Positions 1-8,440 of a stretch of DNA of 64,000 nucleotides are shown here, in pieces. The DNA is from Myxococcus xanthus (GTDB taxonomy: Bacteria > Myxococcota > Myxococcia > Myxococcales > Myxococcaceae). The DNA is taken from the NCBI RefSeq assembly GCF_013116825.1, contig NZ_JABFNS010000006.1, positions 1-64,000 on the forward strand, given 5' to 3'. The position numbers and the translations under genes were made by a program. Below the pieces are notes generated by a model. The model was not told where the DNA came from, made no database searches, and saw nothing but the letters and a program-made list of their open reading frames with translations. How positions within the stretch are numbered: the first letter of the stretch is position 1; each line of letters begins with the position of its first letter.

Positions 1-2187
1 GGGCTGGCCCTGGGCGCGGTGGGGAAGGTGGCGGGAGTCGTCGAGACGCTGGCCATGGGCATGGGCGCCCTGCTGAAAATCCTCAACGCCCTCAACGCTT
101 CCTCGGCCCTGGCTGCGCTGGCGGGTGCCATGGACAAGGTGACTGCGTCCATGGGCGGCATGGTGGCCACGGCTCCCTCCGTGAAGAGCAGCCTGGCGCG
201 GCTGGCCCTCTCCTTCGGGACGCTGCTGGTGCCGCTGGCCGCCGTGGCCGCCGCAGTGACGGGCGTGGTGCTGCTGGCGGGTAGCGTCTACGCGGCCTGG
301 GAGGACAGCAGCACGGGCCTTGCCGAATTCTTCCTGGGCCTGGGCGCACGAATCAGCGAGTGGGCGGGGCGAGTCGCGGACTCCTTCTCCCGGGCCTTCT
401 CCGCGCTGGGGGACTTCCTGCGCGGCATCGCCGCCACGGTGTTGGAGAAGGTGGCGTCCTTGGTACGGGGCGTTTCTCGCCTCCTGGAGCCGGTGGCCAG
501 GGCGGCAGGCTTCTCCCAACTGGCGGACACCTTCCGGGACGTCTCTACCATTACGGGCAAGCAGCTCCTCGACACCCTGGGCCAGGGCGCCCAACTGCTT
601 TGGAGTGGCGCGAAGGAGACCGCCGAGGCCGTGGGCGTGGCTGTGGCCGGCGCGGGGCGGACACTCGCCGAGGGCGCCGCCTTCGGGCTGAATACCAGCC
701 TCGCGGGGGCCAAGAGGCTGGGGGCGGACCTCGCCAAGGCCCTCAACCTGGAGCACCTCACGGACAAGGTGCAGGCCCTCCTCGCCCAACTGACGGGGAC
801 GTCCGCGCCGGGCAAGGCCCGAATCCGCAAGCCCACGGACAAGGCCGCCCTGGCCGCCGCCGCGAAGGAAGAGGCCGCCCGAGAGGCCGCGCTGGCGAAG
901 CTCCAGGCCCAGGCCAACGAGGAGGCCCGCCGCGAATACGTTGCCAGCGTTCGCGCGGATGCGGCTGCCGGTGCTGCTGCCTTCCGGGAAATGCGCCTGC
1001 AGGCCGAGGCCCTGGCCGAAGCGGCGCGGCGGGCCATGGAGGACGCTCGCGCGGCCCTCGCCGAGAAGTTCGCCTCCGCCTTCGGACGGCTGAATGGCCT
1101 CGTGGACACCTTCATCCAGGGCCTCACGGCGAGCGGCTCCGTGCTGGGTGGCGTGGCCGCCGTGGCGGGGGACCTGCTGATGCAGTCCGAGGGCTTCCGC
1201 GAGACGCTGGCCATTGTTGAAGGGCTCATTCAGCGCGTAGCGGACGCCCTGGGCGCCTTCCTCGTGCCGCTTCAGCCGCTGCTGGGCGCGGTGTCCGGAA
1301 TCATTGACGCGGTGGTGTCGGTGCTGACGCCACTCTTCACGCTGCTGGGGGACATGCTCCGCCCGCTGGCGCCGCCGCTGGTGCTCATCGGCCAGATACT
1401 CCAGGGGCTTGCACCGCTTCTCCAGGTGGTGGGGCAGGCCTTCCTCGCCGTCATGGCGCCATTGCAATTGATTGCAGGGCCAGTGCTGAAGGCCCTCTTC
1501 TCGGTGCTGAAATTCGTCGGGACGGTGCTCCTCAACATGGCGAAGGCCATTGGCTCCGTCTGGAATGCGGTGGTGGGGGCGGTGCAGAAAGTCATCCGCG
1601 CCATTTCCTCCCTCGTGGACTGGACGGGCTTTGACGGGCTGGAGAAGTTCGCGCGAAGCCTCAACCGGCTGCGCGTGGACACGGACGCCATGGGCGAGGC
1701 CCTCGACGTGCTGGGGGACACGACGTGGGATTCCGCCATGGCGCGTGCCGAGGAGACGGCGCGCGTCAGGGAGCACACCCAGGCCGTCTCCCGGGCCACC
1801 GAGGCCCTCACCAACGTGCCCTCCGCCTGGAAGCGGGCGCTGCGTACCTTCGAGGCCGAGGACGCGCAGACGGGGCCCACGCGGCCCCCAAGCCCCACCA
1901 CGCCCGCGTTGCCGGAAGGGCCGGGGGAGGGCGAGCACGCTGCCTCGCCCATTACGTCCTTGCCGCCCCAGCTGCTGGAGATGCTGCTGCGCTTCTTCCC
2001 CGGTGTGCGCTCCATGCTGCCCGCCGCCACGGCGCAGGGGGCTCCCGTCACCTACAACATTGTCGGCTACGACATTGACGCGGCCATGGAGGCCACGCGC
2101 CGGGACGAGACGCTGCGCCAGCAGCGCGCGGACGTGCGCACCTCCGGCAGTCGCTTCCTGCTGACTTCGCGCTACTCCGCCACCTGA
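1..2187 (+). CDS. Phage tail tape-measure protein (5' end outside window)
   Basis: The reading frame is open from the first base of the window. The GTG at 19 is therefore probably internal, and only the C-terminal 728 or so residues are seen. The protein is Ala/Gly/Leu-rich, with long amphipathic helices and a charged helix rich in Ala, Glu and Arg (about residues 270-350 counted from 19). Between about residues 370 and 520 lie several hydrophobic stretches rich in Val, Leu, Pro and Gly. This mix of coiled coil and hydrophobic segments is typical of tape-measure proteins, which set tail length and help DNA pass the membrane. Two tail-tip proteins follow directly, as in siphovirus tail modules. 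No enzyme motif was seen. The call rests on composition and gene order. Confidence 0.7.
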   Translation, partial: GLALGAVGKVAGVVETLAMGMGALLKILNALNASSALAALAGAMDKVTASMGGMVATAPSVKSSLARLALSFGTLLVPLAAVAAAVTGVVLLAGSVYAAWEDSSTGLAEFFLGLGARISEWAGRVADSFSRAFSALGDFLRGIAATVLEKVASLVRGVSRLLEPVARAAGFSQLADTFRDVSTITGKQLLDTLGQGAQLLWSGAKETAEAVGVAVAGAGRTLAEGAAFGLNTSLAGAKRLGADLAKALNLEHLTDKVQALLAQLTGTSAPGKARIRKPTDKAALAAAAKEEAAREAALAKLQAQANEEARREYVASVRADAAAGAAAFREMRLQAEALAEAARRAMEDARAALAEKFASAFGRLNGLVDTFIQGLTASGSVLGGVAAVAGDLLMQSEGFRETLAIVEGLIQRVADALGAFLVPLQPLLGAVSGIIDAVVSVLTPLFTLLGDMLRPLAPPLVLIGQILQGLAPLLQVVGQAFLAVMAPLQLIAGPVLKALFSVLKFVGTVLLNMAKAIGSVWNAVVGAVQKVIRAISSLVDWTGFDGLEKFARSLNRLRVDTDAMGEALDVLGDTTWDSAMARAEETARVREHTQAVSRATEALTNVPSAWKRALRTFEAEDAQTGPTRPPSPTTPALPEGPGEGEHAASPITSLPPQLLEMLLRFFPGVRSMLPAATAQGAPVTYNIVGYDIDAAMEATRRDETLRQQRADVRTSGSRFLLTSRYSAT

Positions 2188-2195
2188 GGCCTCGC

Positions 2196-3032
2196 ATGCC
2201 CGCACTCGCCCTCTCTGGGATTCCTCTGCCCGTGCTGTCGGACAAGGGACTGACGTACACGCCGACACTGCTGGGGGAGTCCCGTCGCGCCTTCTCCGGC
2301 TGGCTGCGCAGCAGCGAGCGCCGGGAGGTGTACAGCTATGCGGGCAACACGGGCCCGCTGACGCAGGAGGACGCCCGCGCGTACCGTGGCCTCCTCAAGG
2401 GCGAGGGGGACGTGTGGAGTTTCGACGCGGACTTGCGCAGCAGTGCCTTCCTCGCGCCGAGCGCGACGTCCGGGACGCTGGACGCAGGAGTGCCCGGTGG
2501 CCGTTACGGCGGCTGCCTGCGCATGGCCGTCAACGCCAGCCTCACGTTGCCCACGGCGCTGGGGACGAAGTGGACGGTGGCCTATTGGTGGAGGCTGGAA
2601 GGGGGCGGCGACTGGCGGCACTACGTCCACCGGGCGGGCCACTTCATCTCCGACAACGGGCAACTCAACGTCCGGACGCCCAATAGCGGCGCCCTCCTGG
2701 TGGCGACAGCCTCCCAGTTGCCGGGAGGGGCGGTGCAACTGCGCAACCTGGGCGGCTTCTCTGGCGGCATTTCCAACCCGAACAACGCCGCGCTGCTGGT
2801 GGATGACCTGGTGGTGCTGCCGTGGGTGGCTCCCGCCGCGTGGGTCGCGCCCTGGTACTCGGCGGGCCAGCCCTTCGGTGCTCCGTACCCGTACCACGTG
2901 GCCTCGGGAGAGGCCCTCTATGAGCCGAGCACGGTGCTGGGCCGGGTAGGGCAGGGGCGCGCAGTGGAGTGGTGGGAAGGCACCTCGCGCGTGCTGGGCC
3001 AGGAATTCGACTTCGAGTTGCAGGAGCGCTGA
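2196..3032 (+). CDS. Phage tail protein with LamG-like fold
   Basis: This 278-residue protein starts 8 bases after the tape-measure stop and belongs to the same late operon. Its first 90 residues (a hydrophobic start, then a segment around YSYAGNTGPLTQEDARAY) resemble distal-tail or tail-tip adaptors. Residues 100-220 look like a concanavalin/LamG-like beta-sandwich, with the pattern CLRMAVNASLTLP, then WTVAYWWRLEGGGDWRHYV, then a closing strand LLVDDLVVLPW. Such domains on phage tails often bind sugars or the host surface. I assign it as a tail-tip component from position and fold pattern. The exact family is not certain. Confidence 0.6.
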   Translation: MPALALSGIPLPVLSDKGLTYTPTLLGESRRAFSGWLRSSERREVYSYAGNTGPLTQEDARAYRGLLKGEGDVWSFDADLRSSAFLAPSATSGTLDAGVPGGRYGGCLRMAVNASLTLPTALGTKWTVAYWWRLEGGGDWRHYVHRAGHFISDNGQLNVRTPNSGALLVATASQLPGGAVQLRNLGGFSGGISNPNNAALLVDDLVVLPWVAPAAWVAPWYSAGQPFGAPYPYHVASGEALYEPSTVLGRVGQGRAVEWWEGTSRVLGQEFDFELQER

Positions 3033-3035
3033 CGC

Positions 3036-5426
3036 ATGCGTCCCCTCACGGCCTTCCAAGCAGCCCTCCTCACGAGTCCCGCAGGCTACTCCACGCACCC
3101 TCGCGTCTGGGTACGCGACGCGGCGGGCACGTACCGCAACCTGAATGCACTGCTGGGCGCGGACTGGGTGCTGGGGGTGCGCGTCAACGAGAAGGTGGAC
3201 GCGCCCGTGGCCGAGGCCGAGGTGGTCCTCGTGCGGAGCGGGCCTGTCTCCCTCTCTCCGTTGGTGACGCAGTCGCCAGCGAACACCAACGCCTCGGGCA
3301 GCTTCGCGCCGCTGCTGGCCGAGGGGGCCTACTTCCGCGTGGAACTGGGCTTGGCTCCGCTGCGAGGTACCCCCCGCGAGGAGGACTACTTCGAGGTGTT
3401 CCGGGGCAGGGTGGACGAGGTGGACGCGGGACCCGAGGAGTTGAAGGTGGTGGGCCGGGACTTGGGCGGACTCCTCCAGGACACCTTCATTGAAGTGGAG
3501 CGGGACTATGGGGACGACACGCACGGCGTGCCCGTCCAGGACGTCATTCAGGCCCTCTGCAATGACAACGGCCTTGCCGCCTTCGGCCTCTACACTCCCG
3601 TGGACCCTCTCTCCCAGCGCGGCAAGTACACGCAGAAGGTGGAGCCGGTGCTGGACGCGGCGCGCACGCTTGCCCAGCGCGTGGGGTGGGAGTGCCGTAT
3701 GCGGTGGCGGGCGGACACCGGGGGCTACGCGTTGACGCTGTACGCCCCGGACAGACTCCAGACGTTGGAGGACTGGAGTTTTGGCCCGGACGAGTACGGA
3801 GATTTGGAGTCCGTGACGCGGCAGTTGGTGGACATCCGCACGGATGTCGAAGTCATCTACAGCGACTCGCGCGACTTGGACGCCTCGGGGACAGCGAAGC
3901 GCAAGAAGGTGACGGCCAGCAACCCGGCTGCCCGTGCCCAGGTTGGCCGCAGGTGGATGCAGTTGGCGGAAGGGGCCTCCAGCAACATTGACACCGAGGC
4001 CGAGGCACAGCGACTCGCTGACGCCGCGGTGGCCGACCTCTCGGTGTCACCCCTTACGGTAGCCATGCTGGTGGACCCGCACCCCGGCCTCGAGTTGGGG
4101 GACGTGGTGCGCGTGCTGCCGGATGGAGTGCGCCTCGACACTCCCCACGCCCTGGCCGTACAGGAGTTGGAGTTTCAGTGTGCCGTGGACGGCACGGCGC
4201 GCATGAAGCTGGTGCTGCGCGGCCAGCCCTCGACGTCCGTGCGCGAGTGGCTGGAGCGAGACGCCCGGCCCGGTGTTGCTCCCAGCGCACCCTTTGCCGG
4301 ACCCGCCGCGCCGCAGGGCATGCGGGTGACGCCCACCGTCAGCGGCTTTTCCGTGACGTGGACACCCGCCGCGACGGGCCCCGCCTGGGAAGAGTGCGAG
4401 TTGCACACCTCCCGGACGGCGGGCTTCACGCCCTCGGGTGCCACCTTCACGGCCCGAGGGAAGACGACGCGCTTCCAACTCTCCGACTTGCCGCCTGGGA
4501 CAACGTACTTCTGCCGGGTGGTGGGGCGAGACACCAAGGGCAACGTGGGCGCGCCCTCCGAGGAGGTGTCCGTCACCACGGGCTACCTGACGCCGGCCTC
4601 CTTTCAGCCTGCGGTAGCGTTTGGTGACTCCCCGCCCAATGCGGACTTCGAGTCCTGGAGCAGCGAGGCCATGCCCCCAGACGCGTGGACGCTCGCGGTG
4701 GGCCTGTGGGGCGCCCATGCCCAGGTGACAACCGACGCGTACACCGGAGGGCGCGCCGTGCGGCTGGTGGCGAACGGCACCCGTCTCGACTCGCAGGCGA
4801 TGATTGCCAGGCCCGGGGACAAGTACAGCGTGGACGTCATGGTGAGGGCCGCGCAATTGGGCACGCCTCTCTTCGTGCATGTCGTTTGGTACGACGGAGC
4901 CTTCAACCTCCTGAGTGTCGCGACGACGAGTCGGACGCTCGCGAGCAGCGAGTGGCAGCGCCTCACCGGCTTCCACACCGCGCCCGCTGGGACGCGCTAC
5001 GTGCAGGTTCGCCTGCTGACGGAGGCGACGGTGGGCAGTCCGTGGCTCTACGTGGACTCGGTGCGGTTGGAGCGCATTGGCGGCCTCGTGGAACCCTGGG
5101 CCACCATTCGCACCGGCCAGCTGAATGACTTGGAGAATGGCTGGACGCCCTGGGACGTGAATGGCTGGCCACTGGGGTACTACAAGAACAGCGACAACGA
5201 GGTGTCCATGCGTGGCCTCGTGCGCCCAGGGACGGTGGGCTACGTGAATCTCCACCGGCTGCCAGCGGGCTACCGCCCCAGCAGTTCGCGCGCCTTCCCC
5301 GTGCCGACGAGTCACGGCCTGGGCCTCGCGCAGCTCAACCCTGACGGCGGCTTGCAGGTGTACTCGGTGCCAGCGGGGGCGGCATGGGTGGGCCTGGACA
5401 CTGTGCGCTTCAGGGCGGAGGCATAG
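3036..5426 (+). CDS. Phage tail hub or tip protein with fibronectin type III domain
   Basis: This 796-residue protein starts 3 bases after the previous stop. Residues 1-400 have the look of a tail hub: beta-rich, with EVFRGRVDEVDAG, then VVGRDLGGLLQDTFIE, then a segment on quadrature-like repeats. A fibronectin type III domain covers about residues 424-518 (GFSVTWTPA, then GTTYFCRVVGRDTKGNVGAPS). Residues 535-680 form a carbohydrate-binding-like beta-sandwich (NADFESWSSEAMPPDAWTLA, then YVQVRLLTEA, then WLYVDSVRLERIG). The C-terminus is probably receptor-facing. Hub plus FN3 plus CBM-like modules is common in central tail-tip proteins of siphoviruses, so I read this as the host-recognition end of the tail. 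Confidence 0.65.
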   Translation: MRPLTAFQAALLTSPAGYSTHPRVWVRDAAGTYRNLNALLGADWVLGVRVNEKVDAPVAEAEVVLVRSGPVSLSPLVTQSPANTNASGSFAPLLAEGAYFRVELGLAPLRGTPREEDYFEVFRGRVDEVDAGPEELKVVGRDLGGLLQDTFIEVERDYGDDTHGVPVQDVIQALCNDNGLAAFGLYTPVDPLSQRGKYTQKVEPVLDAARTLAQRVGWECRMRWRADTGGYALTLYAPDRLQTLEDWSFGPDEYGDLESVTRQLVDIRTDVEVIYSDSRDLDASGTAKRKKVTASNPAARAQVGRRWMQLAEGASSNIDTEAEAQRLADAAVADLSVSPLTVAMLVDPHPGLELGDVVRVLPDGVRLDTPHALAVQELEFQCAVDGTARMKLVLRGQPSTSVREWLERDARPGVAPSAPFAGPAAPQGMRVTPTVSGFSVTWTPAATGPAWEECELHTSRTAGFTPSGATFTARGKTTRFQLSDLPPGTTYFCRVVGRDTKGNVGAPSEEVSVTTGYLTPASFQPAVAFGDSPPNADFESWSSEAMPPDAWTLAVGLWGAHAQVTTDAYTGGRAVRLVANGTRLDSQAMIARPGDKYSVDVMVRAAQLGTPLFVHVVWYDGAFNLLSVATTSRTLASSEWQRLTGFHTAPAGTRYVQVRLLTEATVGSPWLYVDSVRLERIGGLVEPWATIRTGQLNDLENGWTPWDVNGWPLGYYKNSDNEVSMRGLVRPGTVGYVNLHRLPAGYRPSSSRAFPVPTSHGLGLAQLNPDGGLQVYSVPAGAAWVGLDTVRFRAEA

Positions 5427-5475
5427 GCGCGGACCACGGCCGGAAAGTGTCCCCATTGAGGAGGGAGAGCGGACC

Positions 5476-5500
5476 GCCGCGCGGCATGGCGCCGTGCGGC
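5476..5500 (+). other. RNA hairpin between tail and lysis-like genes
   Basis: GCCGCGCGGC (5476-5485) and GCCGTGCGGC (5491-5500) form a 10-pair stem with one G-U wobble and a 5-base loop. It lies in the 93-base gap after the tail-tip gene. No T-run follows, so it may slow or process the transcript rather than end it. Confidence 0.35.
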
Positions 5501-5519
5501 CCGCGCGAAAGGCCTTTCC

Positions 5520-6026
5520 ATGCTTCGCCCTTCCTTCCTCCTGGTTGCAGCTCTCTCCCTCGCTGCGCCCGCCCTGGCCTCCGAGGCGTCTGGCGTCCCG
5601 GACCCGGGCCACGTCGAGGAGTTCGCCCGCCTCGTCTTCGATGCCGTGACGACGCGCAACTGGGCTCTCGTCGCGTCTCTGGCAGTGGTGGCGCTCGTCT
5701 ACGTGCTGCGCCGCTTCGGGGGTGAGTGGCTGCCGGTGCTGCGCACGGCGAGGGCGGGCGCGGCGCTGGCGGTGGGGGTGTCCGTGGCGGGCGCGGTTGC
5801 CAACGCGCTGCTGGCCGGAGAGCTGTTTTCCTGGGGGCTGCTGCTGAAAGCGCTCGGCATTGGCCTCGGGGCGGCTGGTGGCTTCTCTGTCCTGAAAGCC
5901 CTGCTCTTTGGTGACGAGGCGGTGGAGAGGGCCGAGGAGGCGGGGGCCGTGGCGGCTGGGGAGATTACCGGCAAGGCCATGGCGGTGGCCGCGTTGGAGC
6001 AGCTCCGCCGGGACGGCAAGCTGTGA
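5520..6026 (+). CDS. Small membrane protein, holin-like
   Basis: This is a 168-residue protein with a cleavable-looking signal (MLRPSFLLVAALSLAAPALA) followed by three hydrophobic segments: about 43-62 (WALVASLAVVALVYVL), 77-96 (AGAALAVGVSVAGAVANALL) and 99-120 (LFSWGLLLKALGIGLGAAGG). The C-terminus is a charged helix. Size, topology and position after the tail genes resemble a phage holin or lysis-timing membrane protein. No family-specific motif was recognised, and no endolysin lies in the window. The start has GAAAGG seven bases upstream. Its stop overlaps the next start (GTGA), so the two are probably translated together. Confidence 0.5.
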   Translation: MLRPSFLLVAALSLAAPALASEASGVPDPGHVEEFARLVFDAVTTRNWALVASLAVVALVYVLRRFGGEWLPVLRTARAGAALAVGVSVAGAVANALLAGELFSWGLLLKALGIGLGAAGGFSVLKALLFGDEAVERAEEAGAVAAGEITGKAMAVAALEQLRRDGKL

Positions 6027-6322
6027 GGCCGCTGGGGTTGGTGCTGACCCTGCTTCTCTCCGGGGGCGTGCGTGCGGAGGGCGAAGTCCTGGATGTCGCG
6101 CGGGCCTCCGTAATTCTTCAAGATGGGCGCACGGTGGACGTCTCCGAGGGCTGCTGGCTGTCCACGTCGCGGTGCGTGGACACAGCTCAGGAGGTGCGGC
6201 GCCTTCATGCGGAGAACGAGGCGCTGCGCCAGCACTCGGGCGACGTGCCGCTGGTGAAGGTGCTGGTGGCGTTAGCCCTTGGGGTGGGGCTGGGCTTTAC
6301 CGTGGCGCAGTTCGCGCAGTGA
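6023..6322 (+). CDS. Small exported coiled-coil membrane protein, possibly spanin-like
   Basis: This 99-residue protein starts at a GTG that overlaps the previous stop by three bases. It has an N-terminal signal (MRPLGLVLTLLLSGGVRA), a short mature region with two Cys residues in GCWLSTSRCVD, a charged helix (AQEVRRLHAENEALRQHS) and a C-terminal membrane segment (VKVLVALALGVGLGFTVAQF). The layout would place the middle part in the periplasm, anchored at its C-terminal end. Coupling to the holin-like gene suggests a lysis or envelope role, and a spanin subunit is one option. I do not recognise the family. Confidence 0.45.
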   Translation: MRPLGLVLTLLLSGGVRAEGEVLDVARASVILQDGRTVDVSEGCWLSTSRCVDTAQEVRRLHAENEALRQHSGDVPLVKVLVALALGVGLGFTVAQFAQ

Positions 6323-6330
6323 GGGTGTGA

Positions 6331-6365
6331 ATCTATAAAGTCCGTGTTCTGTGGACTTTATGGAT
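6331..6365. repeat. 13-base inverted repeat, AT-rich (operator or terminator)
   Basis: ATCTATAAAGTCC (6331-6343) and GGACTTTATGGAT (6353-6365) are inverted copies with one mismatch, separated by nine bases. The innermost nine pairs are perfect. The element is clearly more AT-rich than its surroundings. It lies between the last lysis-like gene and the kinase-like gene, just upstream of the preferred start at 6398. It could be a repressor operator or an RNA hairpin ending the late transcript. There is no downstream T-run. Confidence 0.55.
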
Positions 6366-6397
6366 TCATCTCGTTGAGAATCCTCGGGAGCCCACTC

Positions 6398-7579
6398 ATG
6401 CCTCCCGAGGACCGCATGCCCGCCACGACGGACAGTGACAGACGCCCCGCGCAGTCCCGCGTTCTCCCTCCACTCCCGACTTCAAAGACTCCCCAGCCGC
6501 TCTTCACAGTGGGCGGCGTCCGGTACGAGGCTGTGCGCGAGTTGATGCGGATGCCCACGGGCGAGGCGCTGCTGCTGGCTCACCGTTACGCACTGGAGGA
6601 GGAGTCTCCTGGACGATGTCTTGTGCGTCGTCTGCCGAGTCCCTCGACCCACGAGGAGCGAAAGCGGCTCTCCGATGAGATTCAACTGGCCTTCCGGCTC
6701 AATCACCCCAGCATCGCTCAGGTTTTCCACCTGAAGATTCACCAGAACATGCCTCACGTTGTCATGGAGCACGTGGACGGCCCTTCGCTGGACACGTTGG
6801 TAAGCGCGGGCGTAGCGCGGCGGAAGCCCGTGCCCGAGGCGTTGGCCCTCTACGTCGGGGCCGAGATTGCGGATGCCCTTCACTATGCCCACACGTTGCG
6901 AGGCGAGGATGGCAAGCAACTGGGCATCATCCACCGTGACGTCAACCCTCGGCACATTTACCTGGGGGCGCACGGCGGGGTGAAGCTCGCCAACTTCGGT
7001 GCCGCGTACTCGCTCATGGTGGGACGGCTTGAATCCCCCGCGAATCTTGTCCGGGGTGACGTGGCCTATGCCTCTCCTGAGTACCTGGAGCGCCTGCCGT
7101 TGTCCCCGGCCTCGGACGTCTTCAGTTTGGGCGTGGTGCTCGTAGAGCTGCTGACGGGCACACACCTCTTCGACGTGGAGGACGTGCCTTCGACTCCCAA
7201 GGGGATGAGTCCCCTCATGGCCGAGCAGTTTCCCTCCCTGCCGTTGACGCAGATGCGCGTGCTGCTCTCCAGCTTTAGTCCGGCGGATGTGGAGACGGCC
7301 GTGGGTGGGCTGTCAGCGGATGTGAAGGACATTCTCCACACGGCTCTGCGCGTCGTCCCGGGGGAGCGCTTCGCCACGGCGGCGGACATGGGGGCCGTGC
7401 TGCGAGCGGCGCTGACGAAGCGGCATCCCACGTATGGGCGCCAGGATGCCCAGGTGGAGGTCGCCCGAGTCATCGCGGAGGGAAGCTGCCTGCGAGACGT
7501 GGTGGAGTTCGGTGAGGGCGGCCTCTACCCAGAAGGGCTGGACGCGCACGAACTTGAGGCGCTTGCGAAGAAGGACTAG
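6398..7579 (+). CDS. Prophage-encoded Ser/Thr kinase-like protein, probable pseudokinase
   Basis: I chose the ATG at 6398 because CGGGAG lies seven bases upstream; GTG 6344 lies inside the inverted repeat loop, and ATG 6416 is another option. The 393-residue product has a recognisable eukaryotic-type kinase fold: HPSIAQVFHLKI, then MEHVDGPSLDTLV, then a catalytic loop at 179-186 reading HRDVNPRH, then NFG at 199-201, then AYASPEYLE and SDVFSLGVVLVELLTG. The glycine-rich loop is absent, the loop Asn is His, and DFG has become NFG, so a metal-binding Asp is missing. HRDVN alone occurs in myxobacterial kinases, but the combination suggests loss of phosphotransfer. There is no membrane segment, so it should be cytoplasmic. 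It heads the cargo block of the prophage. Confidence 0.8.
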   Translation: MPPEDRMPATTDSDRRPAQSRVLPPLPTSKTPQPLFTVGGVRYEAVRELMRMPTGEALLLAHRYALEEESPGRCLVRRLPSPSTHEERKRLSDEIQLAFRLNHPSIAQVFHLKIHQNMPHVVMEHVDGPSLDTLVSAGVARRKPVPEALALYVGAEIADALHYAHTLRGEDGKQLGIIHRDVNPRHIYLGAHGGVKLANFGAAYSLMVGRLESPANLVRGDVAYASPEYLERLPLSPASDVFSLGVVLVELLTGTHLFDVEDVPSTPKGMSPLMAEQFPSLPLTQMRVLLSSFSPADVETAVGGLSADVKDILHTALRVVPGERFATAADMGAVLRAALTKRHPTYGRQDAQVEVARVIAEGSCLRDVVEFGEGGLYPEGLDAHELEALAKKD

Positions 7580-7935
7580 CGAGTCAGCGCAGTAGCAACG
7601 TGGAGGAGCGCGTCCAGCTTCTCCTCGTCCAGCTTCCTTGCGAGGGCCAGCAGGCGGCGCAGCTCGGGCGTCTCTGCTTCTAGGGCAGGGGAGCGTGGTG
7701 GCTTCTTCCCTCCTCCCCGAGGCGTCGTGCCCAGCAGGGCTTCGGGGGAGATGCCCAGCGTCAGGCCGAGGCGGTGGAGGACGGGGACACTGGGCAACAC
7801 CTTCCCTCGCTCCAGACGCCCATAGGCGGGCTCCACGAGTCCCACGCGCTCTGCCACCTCGGCGCGCGTCATCCCCAGATTCTCCCTCGCTTCACGCGCA
7901 ACCGTGCCGATGGTGATTGCCAGCTCTTCATTCAT
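7576..7935 (-). CDS. XRE-family HTH regulator (second of a tandem pair)
   Basis: This 119-residue protein has an N-terminal helix-turn-helix of the Cro/CI type (LGMTRAEVAERVGLVEPAYG, then RLERGKVLPSVPVLHRLG, about residues 18-60). A Lys/Pro-rich linker and a short helical C-terminus (LRRLLALARKLDEEKLDALL) follow. It overlaps the upstream paralogue by eight bases, so translation is probably coupled. It converges on the kinase-like gene, with four bases shared at 7576-7579. Its role is probably repression of the prophage cargo or lysogeny genes. No protease domain of the CI type is present. Confidence 0.8.
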   Translation of the reverse strand: MNEELAITIGTVAREARENLGMTRAEVAERVGLVEPAYGRLERGKVLPSVPVLHRLGLTLGISPEALLGTTPRGGGKKPPRSPALEAETPELRRLLALARKLDEEKLDALLHVATALTR

Positions 7936-8293
7936 GGAACGTTCCGAGGGAAAGGAGCGCGAGCATCGCTCGGACCCGAGTCTCGTCCAATTGCCGCACC
8001 CGGCAGAAGAGGTGGCGACGGGCGGGCGAGTCCGTGTCGGGAGGCGTGGCGCGGGTGTGGCCCATCAACTCGTTGGGCGACGCATCCAGTACCGCGCAGA
8101 GGCGGTGCAGGGTGGGGACGCTCGGCAGCATTTTTCCACGCTCCAGGCGGCTGTAGACGGTGTGGGCAATCCCCAGGTGCCGGGCGACTTCGGCTTGCGT
8201 CAGTCCCAACCGGCTTCGCGCGGCGCGGGCGGCGGGGCCGATGAAGGCGGCGAGCTGCTTGCGAAGTTCGTGGGCGGAAGTGACTTCCTGCAT
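7928..8293 (-). CDS. XRE-family HTH regulator (first of a tandem pair)
   Basis: This 121-residue protein has a Cro/CI-type helix-turn-helix (LGLTQAEVARHLGIAHTVYS, then RLERGKMLPSVPTLHRLC). It shares the RLERGK-x-LPSVP-x-LHRL core with the next gene, so the two arose by duplication. The C-terminus (RQLDETRVRAMLALLSL) also matches its partner in pattern. It is transcribed divergently from the membrane kinase gene. The shared intergenic region holds two copies of CAGACGTC, a likely binding site for one or both repressors. Confidence 0.8.
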   Translation of the reverse strand: MQEVTSAHELRKQLAAFIGPAARAARSRLGLTQAEVARHLGIAHTVYSRLERGKMLPSVPTLHRLCAVLDASPNELMGHTRATPPDTDSPARRHLFCRVRQLDETRVRAMLALLSLGTFHE

Positions 8294-8319
8294 GCCTTCT
8301 TCCTAGTGGAACTGAATGC

Positions 8320-8355
8320 CAGACGTCTAGACACTGATGATGGATGTCAGACGTC
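8320..8355. promoter_or_regulatory. Candidate XRE operator: two CAGACGTC copies
   Basis: CAGACGTC occurs at 8320-8327 and again at 8348-8355, 28 bases apart. The first copy includes the perfect palindrome AGACGTCT, followed by the overlapping palindrome GTCTAGAC. TGCC and GGCA flank the pair as an outer inverted repeat. The element lies between the divergent XRE gene (start 8293) and the kinase leader, where an operator would be expected. Confidence 0.5.
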
Positions 8356-8381
8356 AATCGGCATAAGTCGGTCGAAAGGAG

Positions 8382-8439
8382 GGACTCCCTACAGGGTAGT
8401 CCATTTGGTAGGGTGCGCAGCCAGTTGGGAGGGTGCGCA
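8382..8439 (+). promoter_or_regulatory. Kinase leader: hairpin and 20-base-spaced repeats
   Basis: GGACT (8382-8386) pairs with AGTCC (8398-8402), with a partly paired interior (CCT/AGG). Two copies of AGGGTGCGCA follow at 8410-8419 and 8430-8439, exactly 20 bases apart (two helical turns). They sit just upstream of a short leader reading frame. The arrangement suggests a controlled leader, but no known riboswitch class was recognised. Confidence 0.4.
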
Positions 8440-8440
8440 C

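Noticed and set aside
4047-5612. A 521-codon minus-strand frame opposite the tail-tip gene
   Set aside because: It has low-complexity Arg/His/Gly composition and no ribosome site; the plus-strand gene has FN3 and hub patterns.
6344-6397. GTG 6344 as start of the kinase-like protein
   Set aside because: It lies inside the loop of the inverted repeat and lacks a ribosome site; ATG 6398 has one.
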